A DNA stretch of 32,803 nucleotides from an uncultured Desulfovibrio sp. (lineage in GTDB: Bacteria > Desulfobacterota > Desulfovibrionia > Desulfovibrionales > Desulfovibrionaceae), in assembly GCA_905235595.1 (NCBI GenBank), contig CAJOMG010000020.1, positions 1-32,803 of the forward strand, in the 5' to 3' direction. Positions within the stretch are counted from its first letter, which is position 1; each line of letters starts with the position of its first letter. A program made the position numbers and the translations under genes. This document shows, piece after piece, positions 1 to 7,235 of this stretch. The notes beneath the pieces are model-generated. The model worked only from the letters and a program-made list of their open reading frames with translations. It was not told the origin of the DNA and did not search any database.

Positions 1-93
1 CTTGATACTCTAGTAAAAAAAGGTGTGTTCGATGACAAGTCGGATGCAGCAATACTAGACATAGCCAAAACTTTACGTGGAGAAATACAATGA
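1..93 (+). CDS. C-terminal end of an unidentified protein, cut by window edge
   Basis: An open frame runs from the first base to a TGA at 91-93 and encodes the last 30 residues of a protein (ending TLRGEIQ). The TGA overlaps the ATG of the next gene as ATGA, the usual sign of translational coupling, so this is probably the first visible member of the same operon as the next three genes. The fragment is too short and too plain (charged, probably helical) to assign a family. The call rests on the open frame and the overlap only. Confidence 0.6.
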   Translation, partial: LDTLVKKGVFDDKSDAAILDIAKTLRGEIQ

Positions 94-845
94 GTAAGCT
101 TAATTATCGTGTAGTATTACTGTGTCCTGGCTATTCAATTATTTCCAGAATTATGGCGTCGGATGATCTCAAGGCAAAAGACTACCTCTATAGAGGTTTT
201 TCCGCAGAATCTACATTCTACTTTGTAATAACCAACAATCCTCTCACATTATCTACAAATTTCCATTTCACATGTGACCTCTCCATGGAGGCTGAGAAGT
301 GGGGTGGGATTTTGTTCTGCTGTTTTAGGCATAACTTTGTAAAGGTCGAGGATGCCATACGGTATTTGGAGCTGAGAACTCGCTTCAAGATAGATGACGT
401 CAACACTGATGAACTTAATTACGTCCTTAACTACGCAAAGGAAAGCAAAGGGTTATTTGACCTTCGTGAGGCCTGCAAAGAAAAGTACGACGAAGAGTAC
501 CTTTCGCCACTCTTTGCCTGTCAGGAATTCTACTCAAAGCGTTTTGAGAATGAAGGGAAGGAATTCGAGCTTTCCGTTGTAGGTGACGATGCCATGTACG
601 GATTCAGGTTAGAAGGCAACGACCCAGAGGTCATAAAAGGTGATGCTGAGCGCGTTTATTACGGCTTCGGCAAAGCCCTCCTGCCCAGATCTACGAACGG
701 GCAATACTACGTCACCTACAGTCCCGTAATAAACAATGCTTCCGGTGAGTATGTTCTGGGTGATGAGTGGTCTCGTAATTATATCGGCATGCTCTATAAT
801 AACGAGCAGGTGCGTAGAATATCTACGGAGGACTTATCGTTATGA
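90..845 (+). CDS. Hypothetical protein of integrative-element operon, 251 aa
   Basis: Unrecognised protein with no signal peptide and no clear membrane segment, so probably cytoplasmic. The N-terminal third is rich in hydrophobic and aromatic residues (YYF, FHF and FCCF clusters, residues 40-85). A charged, helix-prone middle follows (100-160, many K, E, D and Y). The last 80 residues look like beta strands (YGFRLEG, YYVTYSPV, GEYVLGDEW). The start overlaps the previous stop and the stop overlaps the next start, both as ATGA, so the gene sits inside a tightly coupled operon. Base composition is more A+T-rich than the core genes to the right, which fits cargo of the element marked by the integrase at 1779-3050. 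No catalytic motif was recognised and no function is proposed. Confidence 0.75.
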   Translation: MSKLNYRVVLLCPGYSIISRIMASDDLKAKDYLYRGFSAESTFYFVITNNPLTLSTNFHFTCDLSMEAEKWGGILFCCFRHNFVKVEDAIRYLELRTRFKIDDVNTDELNYVLNYAKESKGLFDLREACKEKYDEEYLSPLFACQEFYSKRFENEGKEFELSVVGDDAMYGFRLEGNDPEVIKGDAERVYYGFGKALLPRSTNGQYYVTYSPVINNASGEYVLGDEWSRNYIGMLYNNEQVRRISTEDLSL

Positions 846-1195
846 ATAACCAGATTACAATAGCCGACTTGGCTGACTCCCCCATCTTGGGCAATTCAAA
901 GGAGGTAATGGCCTATTTGGAATCATATACGCCCAAGGACGAGGTTGAGATGATGCTCGTTACGCAGATGGCGCTGTGCCACAACCTTGTCCTGGGCAAT
1001 GTCTCCAAAAGCAAGAGTGCTTTTAGCCCTGACCCTGATGCTTTGAAGAATGCTGCTGTGTTCATGCGGCTTTTTAATGAGCAGGTACACACTCTGAAGC
1101 GTTACCGCAAATACGGTGGCCCAAGCATCAGTTTTAATAACATTGTTGCTGGCAACGCGGTTGTCGGTGACATAAATTCCTCAACGGGAAAGTGA
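842..1195 (+). CDS. Small mobile-element-associated hypothetical protein, 117 aa
   Basis: Begins inside the previous gene's stop (ATGA). Residues about 30-100 look helical (MMLVTQMALCHNLVLG, ALKNAAVFMRLFNEQVHTLKRYRKYGG). The last 20 residues read as a short beta tail (ISFNNIVAGNAVVGDIN). From memory, this layout, a QMxxxHN helix, then a long helix ending in L-x-R-Y/H-R-x-x-G, then an ‘AVVGDI/AIVGNV’ tail, resembles short uncharacterised proteins common near phage and integrative-element genes. That likeness is an inference, not a search result. It fits the neighbouring integrase but gives no biochemical function. No zinc, nucleotide-binding or catalytic motif is visible. Confidence 0.72.
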   Translation: MNNQITIADLADSPILGNSKEVMAYLESYTPKDEVEMMLVTQMALCHNLVLGNVSKSKSAFSPDPDALKNAAVFMRLFNEQVHTLKRYRKYGGPSISFNNIVAGNAVVGDINSSTGK

Positions 1196-1205
1196 GGTTT
1201 TTTAT

Positions 1206-1703
1206 ATGAATAATCATGTTGTAAAATGCGAACAATGTGGTCTTGAATACTCACGGGATTTCGACTCAGACATAAAAGAGCATCGGAATCAACACAAATG
1301 TTGGCAAGCTGCCCAGACTATGCATGGAACTATGCGTACGTATGACAAGCGTGAGACGGAAAAGCAGCTTATCAGGAGGGGGCTCGATAATTTTTCAGGA
1401 GACTGGCGGTTGCTGGTCGTGCTATATACAAATCTCATGCGTATTTACTTCGAGAGCAGCGTAAGTCTCCACGGGTATTCAAGGTACAAGAAGCACCCCA
1501 AGTTCGAGCAATTTGCAGCCATGCTTTTAAATCAGGATGCTTGGAAGGCTCAGTGCTCGAAATACTCACCACTTGTCTATGAAGAACTCGTGAAGAAATT
1601 TGGCGTACTTCCTGGCATTGGTGAAGAGGATGTTTATTGGAGGGGGGAAGGGGTACAGTATGATGTGAATTCCGGGAGACTGGTGTATGTTAATCTCGAG
1701 TAA
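1206..1703 (+). CDS. Hypothetical protein with N-terminal CCHH zinc-finger-like motif, 165 aa
   Basis: Starts 10 bp after the previous stop, behind GAGG at 1194-1197. The N-terminus carries C8-x2-C11-x14-H26-x3-H30, followed by C32. This spacing is compatible with a classical-type zinc finger (CxxC, then HxxxH), so it may bind DNA, RNA or protein. The remaining 130 residues are mostly helical-looking, with a conserved-looking GDWRLLVVLYTNLMRIYF stretch, and match no family I know. It is the last gene of the four-gene operon; a strong hairpin lies 60 bp downstream. Zinc binding is an inference from the motif. The second half could be a DNA-contacting or toxin-like domain, but nothing in the sequence decides this. 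Confidence 0.75.
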   Translation: MNNHVVKCEQCGLEYSRDFDSDIKEHRNQHKCWQAAQTMHGTMRTYDKRETEKQLIRRGLDNFSGDWRLLVVLYTNLMRIYFESSVSLHGYSRYKKHPKFEQFAAMLLNQDAWKAQCSKYSPLVYEELVKKFGVLPGIGEEDVYWRGEGVQYDVNSGRLVYVNLE

Positions 1704-1763
1704 CGAGAAAACCTAGTGCTGTGAAACTTGAATGTCGCGGTTCACATAATTAGGATGCGCAAT

Positions 1764-1812
1764 GACACTTTCCTCGACCTAGTTACTTAAGTTGTATGTC
1801 GAGGAGAGTGTC
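1764..1812 (+). terminator. Hairpin terminator shared by the operon and the integrase 3' end
   Basis: GACACTTTCCTCGAC (1764-1778) and GTCGAGGAGAGTGTC (1798-1812) form a 15-bp stem with one mismatch and a 19-nt loop. TCTTTTCT follows, an adequate U-rich tail for the plus-strand operon. The right arm and loop lie inside the last codons of the converging integrase gene (stop at 1779-1781), so the same DNA is both coding and terminator. Confidence 0.7.
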
Positions 1813-3050
1813 TCTTTTCTTGACATGAGGTAGTAATTACAGAGACAACCTGCTGCAGCGCGAAGGGTATCGAGATAATCTGCCCACGCCTGCATCATAT
1901 TACGGCGTTCTTTGAGATATTCTGCATGATTATATGCTGCCCGAACTGCATTTCTTTCGCCATGTGCTAATTGAGCTTCGATTACGTCAGGCCGATAGCC
2001 TTGTTCATTAAGCAGAGTAGATGCCATAGAACGAAAACCATGAATGGTCATAGTATTCTTGTCATAGCCCATACGGCGAAGGGCAACTAGCAAACCCATA
2101 TCTGTTAGATATCGTGATGCTGAAAACGGAGACGGGAAGACCAGTGTCCCATTTTGGGATATTTCTCGTAATTCTTGGAATAAGTTTACCACCTGTGTTG
2201 CGAGTGGTACATAGTGGGGACGGCGCATCTTCATACGTATTGCAGGGATCGTCCATGTTTTGGCGCTTAAGTCTATTTCTTCCCAAACAGCGCCTCGAAG
2301 CTCAACGGAACGGACGAATACATAGGGCATAATCTTTAGGGCATATTGTGTCACTAAGCTACCTGAATAATCGTCTATAGCCCGTAGTAAGACACCGATT
2401 TCCTTTGGATCAGTAATTGTTGCATGATGTCGTATTGGTGTGGGGGTAAGTGCTTCTGTCAATCCACTTGCTACGTCTATTTCTACAATTCCAGCAATCC
2501 GTGCATAGCGCATCACTTGTCCGCACATTTGCGCTAGCCTGTGTGCCATTTCAATTCGACCGCGTGCCTCAACTTTCTGGAAAGTTGATAAAAAATCAGC
2601 TGCTTTTAGCTCTGTTATAGGACGATTGCCTAAGAAAGGAAAAACAAAGGCCTCAAGTCGCTGTATAACTTGCTTTGCATAGTTTGGCGTCAACCCGCTG
2701 CTTTTCTTAGCGTGCCACTCTCGTGCCACGGTCTCAAAAGTCTGAGCCTGTTTTTTTGCAATGGCTAATACATTAGCCTTAGATTCTTTTTTCTGAACGC
2801 CTGGGTCAATACCTTCTGCCAGAAGAGACTTTATTTCATCTAGGCGTACCCGTGCTTCTTTTAAACTAAGGGCAGGATATGCTCCCAAGCTTAATGTTTT
2901 TTGTTTTCCATTAAAACGATAAGCTATGCGCCATAACTTTCCGCCTGTTTGGGAGACATGAATATACAGGCCGTTGCCATCAGAAATTTTTTGTACTTTA
3001 CCTGTGGCTCTTAGACTTCTTAGCCTTGTGTCAGTTAGTTTTCCAGGCAT
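1779..3050 (-). CDS. P4-type tyrosine recombinase (integrase), 423 aa
   Basis: Site-specific recombinase that would integrate and excise the element. Residues 1-90 are the arm-binding DUF4102 domain (KLTDTRLRSLRATGKVQKI, then DGNGLYIHV and LGAYPALSLKEAR). The core-binding domain covers about 100-210 and the catalytic domain 215-400. Catalytic residues are visible: Arg in VELRGAVW (about 252), HGFR (H337, R340), QLAH (H363) and the nucleophile Tyr in AAYNHAEY (about 373). The usual ending RMMQAWADYLD is followed by an atypical 28-residue tail encoded partly by the terminator hairpin. The ATG at 3048-3050 has GGGAG upstream, with an 8-bp repeat between it and the start. The gene reads away from tRNA-Asp, the standard arrangement for this family. 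It appears intact. Confidence 0.95.
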   Translation of the reverse strand: MPGKLTDTRLRSLRATGKVQKISDGNGLYIHVSQTGGKLWRIAYRFNGKQKTLSLGAYPALSLKEARVRLDEIKSLLAEGIDPGVQKKESKANVLAIAKKQAQTFETVAREWHAKKSSGLTPNYAKQVIQRLEAFVFPFLGNRPITELKAADFLSTFQKVEARGRIEMAHRLAQMCGQVMRYARIAGIVEIDVASGLTEALTPTPIRHHATITDPKEIGVLLRAIDDYSGSLVTQYALKIMPYVFVRSVELRGAVWEEIDLSAKTWTIPAIRMKMRRPHYVPLATQVVNLFQELREISQNGTLVFPSPFSASRYLTDMGLLVALRRMGYDKNTMTIHGFRSMASTLLNEQGYRPDVIEAQLAHGERNAVRAAYNHAEYLKERRNMMQAWADYLDTLRAAAGCLCNYYLMSRKETLSSTYNLSN

Positions 3051-3051
3051 T

Positions 3052-3123
3052 GTTGGTATTCTCCCGACGGGGGAAAGTGCTTGTATTGAGATACCAACAA
3101 AAATACCAACAGTTTGTTGGTAT
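3052..3123. repeat. Four copies of GTTGGTAT, probable integrase arm-binding sites
   Basis: The 8-mer GTTGGTAT occurs at 3052-3059 and 3116-3123, and its complement ATACCAAC at 3091-3098 and 3103-3110. The last two form a dyad with a 5-bp centre. The cluster lies exactly between the integrase start codon and the tRNA-Asp 3' end, where the attachment-site arms bound by the integrase N-terminal domain are expected. The copy at 3052 sits between the integrase ribosome binding site and its ATG, so binding could also repress the integrase gene. The repeats are seen directly; the function is inferred. Confidence 0.6.
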
Positions 3124-3160
3124 GTCTACAGACAACGGGAGACTATATAGGAGGAGAGAA

Positions 3161-3208
3161 TGATAAAAAACGAAGTCCCGCAATGCTTTTCAGACTTTAC
3201 GGGACTTC
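3161..3208 (-). terminator. Intrinsic terminator downstream of tRNA-Asp
   Basis: On the minus strand, GAAGTCCCG (3208-3200) and CGGGACTTC (3180-3172) make a perfect 9-bp stem with a 19-nt loop. CG and then TTTTTTAT (3170-3163) follow. It lies 15 bp beyond the CCA end of tRNA-Asp and would end the tRNA transcript before the integrase gene. It lies on the element side of the presumed attachment site, so it may be element DNA or may mark an attachment core lying further downstream. Confidence 0.75.
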
Positions 3209-3222
3209 TTGAGATTATTTAA

Positions 3223-3299
<77 letters not shown>

Positions 3300-3305
3300 A
3301 AGGGA

Positions 3306-3381
3306 TGGTGGGCAGTACAGGACTTGAACCTGTGACCCCCGCCGTGTGAAGGCGATGCTCTACCAACTGAGCTAACTGCCC
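3306..3381 (-). tRNA. tRNA-Val (anticodon CAC)
   Basis: Minus strand, 76 nt, acceptor stem GGGCAGT/ACTGCCC with discriminator A and encoded CCA (3' end at 3306). The D arm is GCTCAGTTGGTAGAGC, the anticodon loop TTCACAC gives anticodon CAC (GUG codon), and the T arm is ACAGGTTCAAGTCCTGT. All four stems pair. It is first in the two-tRNA transcript with tRNA-Asp. Confidence 0.95.
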
Positions 3382-3391
3382 TCCCGAAAAA

Positions 3392-3420
3392 GCTCTATGC
3401 GAAAATATATGCAGAGTCAA
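3392..3420 (-). promoter_or_regulatory. Probable promoter of the tRNA-Val/tRNA-Asp transcript
   Basis: On the minus strand TTGACT (3420-3415) is followed after 17 bp by TAGAGC (3397-3392), and the mature tRNA-Val begins 10 bp further on. The -35 is close to consensus; the -10 is weak. An A/T-rich stretch lies upstream. Inferred from position and spacing. Confidence 0.45.
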
Positions 3421-3575
3421 GTAAAAAAACTGAAGAATATATTTTATGCTTTCATACGCATATTGCGCATATTGTTGCATGTATGAATACGGAGGGATTT
3501 CCTATGGAAACGGCGCTTGCGGAGCAAGCCTGGAGTCGCTATATTTTTTTTACGTATTTTCCAGAGGCGATATTC

Positions 3576-4544
3576 ATGAAAGGTATGCTTTGCTGCATGT
3601 TGTTAATGGGATACTTGAGTATACAGCTTTTGGTTGTTGCCCAGGCCAGTGTTGTGGATGGAAACGTCATTATAGATCAACCTATGCACGAGAATTTGTG
3701 TGCCCTGACGTTTGACGATGGCCCTTCTGCCAATACACCACAATTGCTTGATATGTTAGCCGAGTATGGGGTTCCGGCCACTTTTTTTTTACTGGGAAAA
3801 AATGCGGAACGCTATCCAGCTCTTGTACGGCGTATTGTGGCCGAAGGGCATGAGGTGGGCAATCATTCGTATTCCCACCCGAATTTGCGTTCTATAGGGC
3901 CTGCAAGAAAGGCTGAACAGTTGCAACGTACGGATACGATTTTGCGAGGTCTCGGGGCAAAGCCCATATATATTCGTCCTCCGTACGGTTCTTATGATGA
4001 TTACACCGTTAAGATTGCGGAAAAATTGGGCGCATCTCTTGTTCTTTGGTCATTGGATAGCCGTGATTGGAAGCGTTTGCCAGACAACTATGCCACACTA
4101 CGCAGTACCCGTGGCACAGTATATGCGCCTGGAACATTGCGTGGCGTGTTTTTGTTTCATGATACGCATGCGCATACAGTTGAGGACCTGCCGCGTATTA
4201 TCCGTGATTTGCGTGCTGGTGGCTGTCAACGGTTCGTGACCATAAGTGATTATCTTGAGGGCTTGGTTGATCCAGAACCGGGGCTGCATATGATACGTGC
4301 AGGTATTCCACGGCCTGCAGCTACATCATCAACCCCAGCAAAGGAGTGGGAAAACATAAATCTTACAGAAGGGGCAATGCGTGTATATCCGGCGGGTACG
4401 GCTCCTTTGCCCATGGGCCGTAGTAGCGTACCGTGGCAAGTGGAAGGAACTGTCGAACATTCAGTGGATAAACCGCAGACGATAGACCATGATCTGCACG
4501 AGGAATCACCTTCTGCTGTCCCTGTTGCCGCGCCTGCGTCATAA
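3576..4544 (+). CDS. Secreted polysaccharide deacetylase (NodB/CE4 family), 322 aa
   Basis: Metal-dependent removal of N- or O-acetyl groups from a polysaccharide (peptidoglycan, chitin-like or surface glycan; substrate not determinable here). All NodB motifs are visible: TFDDGP (residues 45-50, catalytic Asp and metal Asp), HSYSH (metal histidines 97 and 101), RPPYG, WSLDSRDW and LFHDTH. The proline-rich last 70 residues look disordered. The start at 3576 gives a textbook signal peptide (MKGMLCCMLLMGYLSIQLL, cleavage near AQA-S) with AGAGG at 3563-3567. An in-frame ATG at 3504 has a stronger GGAGGG site but would put 24 extra residues before the signal peptide. The HD-GYP gene starts 32 bp downstream and may be co-transcribed. 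Confidence 0.9.
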   Translation: MKGMLCCMLLMGYLSIQLLVVAQASVVDGNVIIDQPMHENLCALTFDDGPSANTPQLLDMLAEYGVPATFFLLGKNAERYPALVRRIVAEGHEVGNHSYSHPNLRSIGPARKAEQLQRTDTILRGLGAKPIYIRPPYGSYDDYTVKIAEKLGASLVLWSLDSRDWKRLPDNYATLRSTRGTVYAPGTLRGVFLFHDTHAHTVEDLPRIIRDLRAGGCQRFVTISDYLEGLVDPEPGLHMIRAGIPRPAATSSTPAKEWENINLTEGAMRVYPAGTAPLPMGRSSVPWQVEGTVEHSVDKPQTIDHDLHEESPSAVPVAAPAS

Positions 4545-4576
4545 TGGCACGATAGATCTGCCGTCCCGAGACCTGT

Positions 4577-6379
4577 ATGAGATTAAATCTTCAAAACAAG
4601 TTTATGCTTCCCATTTTGGCGACATTACTAGCTTTTATGGGAGGCAGTGCCTTTTTTCTTTCGCGTATTCTTGTACAGCGACTTGAGGATGATTCCTGTG
4701 AGATGTTGCAGGCGAGCAACCTCACCTTGGTAAAAAATATCAAAACATTGGTAGCCAATTACAAAATTAACGTACGTTCTATTGCAACGATGCCCCCTTT
4801 GCGGCGAATGGCGGAATACTATTCCAAGGGTATACTTCCTTCTGGAAGCACGAAGGAAATGTGTATTGCGCAGTTGCAAGACTTTCTCGTCTCATTGCCC
4901 AGCAACTTCCCGGAATTTGTACAATTTGATGCCGTTGCTCCTGACGGCATGACAATCGCCAGTAGTGACGAGGAGGTCGTTGGGAACATAACTGACAGTA
5001 ACAAATTCTATTTTAAAGCCGCTATAGAAGGTCATGTCACCATTTCTCCGCCCACGAATAATCCTCGCTGTGTAGGTAAAAAAGCTGTCATCATTTCCGC
5101 ACCGATATACGGTTTATCAGGAAAAATTGGCGGTGTGCTCTCGGTTGTCCTTCCGTGCAGGTCATTGATTGCGGATACAGTCGAAGGTATCACAATTGGC
5201 AAAACAGGGTATGCCTATCTTGTGGATAGCAACAGCGGCCTTATGCTTGCTCATAATGTCTTCGAAAAGGTGCTGACCATGGACATGTTCCACTATCAGC
5301 CATGGATGCGCAATCTTAAGGACGGCGAAACCGGTATTAAGGCGGATTATCGCGACAGCCAAGGTAACCGCCGTCTGGCTGTTTATTGCAAAGAGCCAAC
5401 GTCGCAGTGGATTGGTGTGACCTGCCTTGCTATAGAGGAGCTAGAGGATCGGGCCACATTTATTCGTAACAGTATTCTGGCCTGTACGCTTGGTGGTGTT
5501 TTTCTGGTGGCGTTCATCCTGATTATTGTTGTCAGGTCCGTAACCAGTGATATTCTTGAGACGAACCGTTTTGCCCAGGCTGTCGCTTCCGGCAAACTTG
5601 ATACCACCCTGCATGTAAAACGTGATGATGAGATCGGGGCCCTAGGTGATGCCATGCGTCAGATGGTCGTCTCCATCAAACGTATGATGCGGATTTCTGC
5701 AGAAGAGGCGCAGGAACGGGAGCTGAACCTGACAATCATGCGTGACGCCATTATGCTCACCATTGCCAATCTTGTGGAAAGTCGCGATTTGAATACAGGC
5801 CAACATATTCGCAAGACGGCAACCTATGTGCGCATCATCGCTGAGGAATTGAAAAGGGAAGGAGTTTTTACCAGCACACTTACGGACGAATTCGTGGAGA
5901 ATATAATCAAGGCGGCACCATTGCATGATATCGGTAAAATCAATGTGCCGGACGCCATTCTGAACAAACCTGGTCGGCTTACCGACGAAGAGTTTACCAT
6001 CATGAAAACGCACGCAGCTGTCGGAGGTCAGATCATTGAACACATCATCAACATTGTGCCTGTTCCCCAATATCTTGTTGAGGCCAAGGATCTTGCAATG
6101 TATCACCATGAGAAATGGAGTGGAGGTGGCTATCCTGAAGGACTTATCGGAGAGGATATCCCTCTTTCGGCGCGTATTATGGCTGTAGCTGATGTGTTTG
6201 ACGCCCTCGTATCTGACCGTACCTACAAGAAGGGCTTTCCGTTAGACAAAGCTTTTGCCATTATACAAAAGGAGAGCGGTACACATTTTGATCCTCGCAT
6301 TGTGGAAGCTTTTTTTGCTGCCAAAGATGAAGTCATTAGAACGGAAGAAGAATTCAAGAGCGAAGACGCTAATGGGTAG
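4577..6379 (+). CDS. Cache-HAMP-HD-GYP cyclic-di-GMP phosphodiesterase, 600 aa
   Basis: Membrane sensor that probably hydrolyses cyclic di-GMP in response to a periplasmic ligand. A transmembrane helix at 10-30 and a second near 300-322 bracket a periplasmic dCache-like domain (about 35-295). A HAMP linker follows (about 320-370, ending DEIGALGDAMRQM), then an HD-GYP domain (about 380-590) with HDIGK (H450, D451), HHEKWSGGGYP (510-520), ADVFDAL and GTHFDP. The motif normally reads HHExxD/N-G-x-GYP; Ser replaces the acidic or amide residue here. The remaining metal ligands look intact. No good ribosome binding site precedes the ATG. The upstream deacetylase gene suggests, without proof, a link to surface polysaccharide or lifestyle control. 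Confidence 0.93.
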   Translation: MRLNLQNKFMLPILATLLAFMGGSAFFLSRILVQRLEDDSCEMLQASNLTLVKNIKTLVANYKINVRSIATMPPLRRMAEYYSKGILPSGSTKEMCIAQLQDFLVSLPSNFPEFVQFDAVAPDGMTIASSDEEVVGNITDSNKFYFKAAIEGHVTISPPTNNPRCVGKKAVIISAPIYGLSGKIGGVLSVVLPCRSLIADTVEGITIGKTGYAYLVDSNSGLMLAHNVFEKVLTMDMFHYQPWMRNLKDGETGIKADYRDSQGNRRLAVYCKEPTSQWIGVTCLAIEELEDRATFIRNSILACTLGGVFLVAFILIIVVRSVTSDILETNRFAQAVASGKLDTTLHVKRDDEIGALGDAMRQMVVSIKRMMRISAEEAQERELNLTIMRDAIMLTIANLVESRDLNTGQHIRKTATYVRIIAEELKREGVFTSTLTDEFVENIIKAAPLHDIGKINVPDAILNKPGRLTDEEFTIMKTHAAVGGQIIEHIINIVPVPQYLVEAKDLAMYHHEKWSGGGYPEGLIGEDIPLSARIMAVADVFDALVSDRTYKKGFPLDKAFAIIQKESGTHFDPRIVEAFFAAKDEVIRTEEEFKSEDANG

Positions 6380-6446
6380 TATATTTTAGTTTTATGTAAC
6401 CAGATAATTTGCAAGACACATCACATTTTTCTAGTCTTTCTTATTT

Positions 6447-7178
6447 ATGTTTGTCTTACGTCTGACAGCGGTAATTACGGCGCTTTGTATAGTATGCGTC
6501 CTGCCCACCAATTTAGCACCTGCTTGGGCGAATGAGCCTAGAGGTCGAGTCGTGCGTGAACAGACTGTGGAAGGCCAATTGATTCTGAAGGGCAATACCA
6601 GAAAGAATCGCTGCCTTATCACTGTAAAAAACAGTCGTCATGCCTGGACAATTGTAGCTGACAGAAATGTCTTGGCAAATGCGCTTGCCAGTAAGGATGG
6701 CACCCCACCACGCAGCGGAGATTATGTACGCATAACATTTGTGCGGAAGTTGCTGCGTATTGAAGGCATGGACATCAGCGCTAATTTTTTTCGTTCTGGA
6801 GAACGGATTAATACGGAACCAGGGGGCATACTGACAAATATTGGTGATGTCTTTAGAGGGAAACCTTTGATCATGGCCTATGCCTGTCAGGGTACCTTGA
6901 AGGAAGACAATCCCACATATGAAGATGTTCGACGGGCATGTGACAAACGCGATGCTGCCAAGTCTCTTGTGCTCAAGGCTGACGGTAACGGGTACTACAT
7001 TGGTGATAACAGTATGCATCGCATCGAACTGACATGGTATCAGGATGAATTTGACGAAGGCGTTGTCAACATTCTAAGCGAGGGTAAGTTGCACATGTAT
7101 TCAGTCTATGACGGACGTTTTATGGAAGGGGCTGCAGGGCCTGATGACAAACTGCCTGCCGCTTTGCGGTTGGAGTAA
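6447..7178 (+). CDS. Exported protein of unknown function, 243 aa
   Basis: The first 28 residues are a good signal peptide (hydrophobic core AVITALCIVCVLPTNLA, cleavage at AWA-NE), so the product should be periplasmic. The mature part begins basic (RGRVVREQTVEGQLILKGNTRKNRC), has OB-fold-like beta strands (YVRITFVRKLLRIEGMDI), and then a second region beginning GKPLIMAYACQGTLKEDNPTYEDVRRACDKRD. I recognise no family. No clear ribosome binding site precedes the ATG and no alternative start fits the signal peptide better. It lies 67 bp after the HD-GYP gene on the same strand and converges on the solute-binding protein gene. Confidence 0.75.
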   Translation: MFVLRLTAVITALCIVCVLPTNLAPAWANEPRGRVVREQTVEGQLILKGNTRKNRCLITVKNSRHAWTIVADRNVLANALASKDGTPPRSGDYVRITFVRKLLRIEGMDISANFFRSGERINTEPGGILTNIGDVFRGKPLIMAYACQGTLKEDNPTYEDVRRACDKRDAAKSLVLKADGNGYYIGDNSMHRIELTWYQDEFDEGVVNILSEGKLHMYSVYDGRFMEGAAGPDDKLPAALRLE

Positions 7179-7235
7179 GTTAACGTGTAGACCCGTATCA
7201 CTGTTTTTGCCACCGCTTCCATTGTATTTATGGTA

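Noticed and set aside
1..3222. Known defence system (restriction-modification, CBASS, retron, toxin-antitoxin) on the element
   Set aside because: No methylase, nuclease, cyclase, reverse transcriptase or toxin motif is visible in the four genes; calling it defence would rest on location alone.
3458..3474. Direct repeat GCATATTG twice, 9 bp apart, before the deacetylase gene
   Set aside because: Too short and in an A/T-rich region; no link to a promoter box or dyad could be made.
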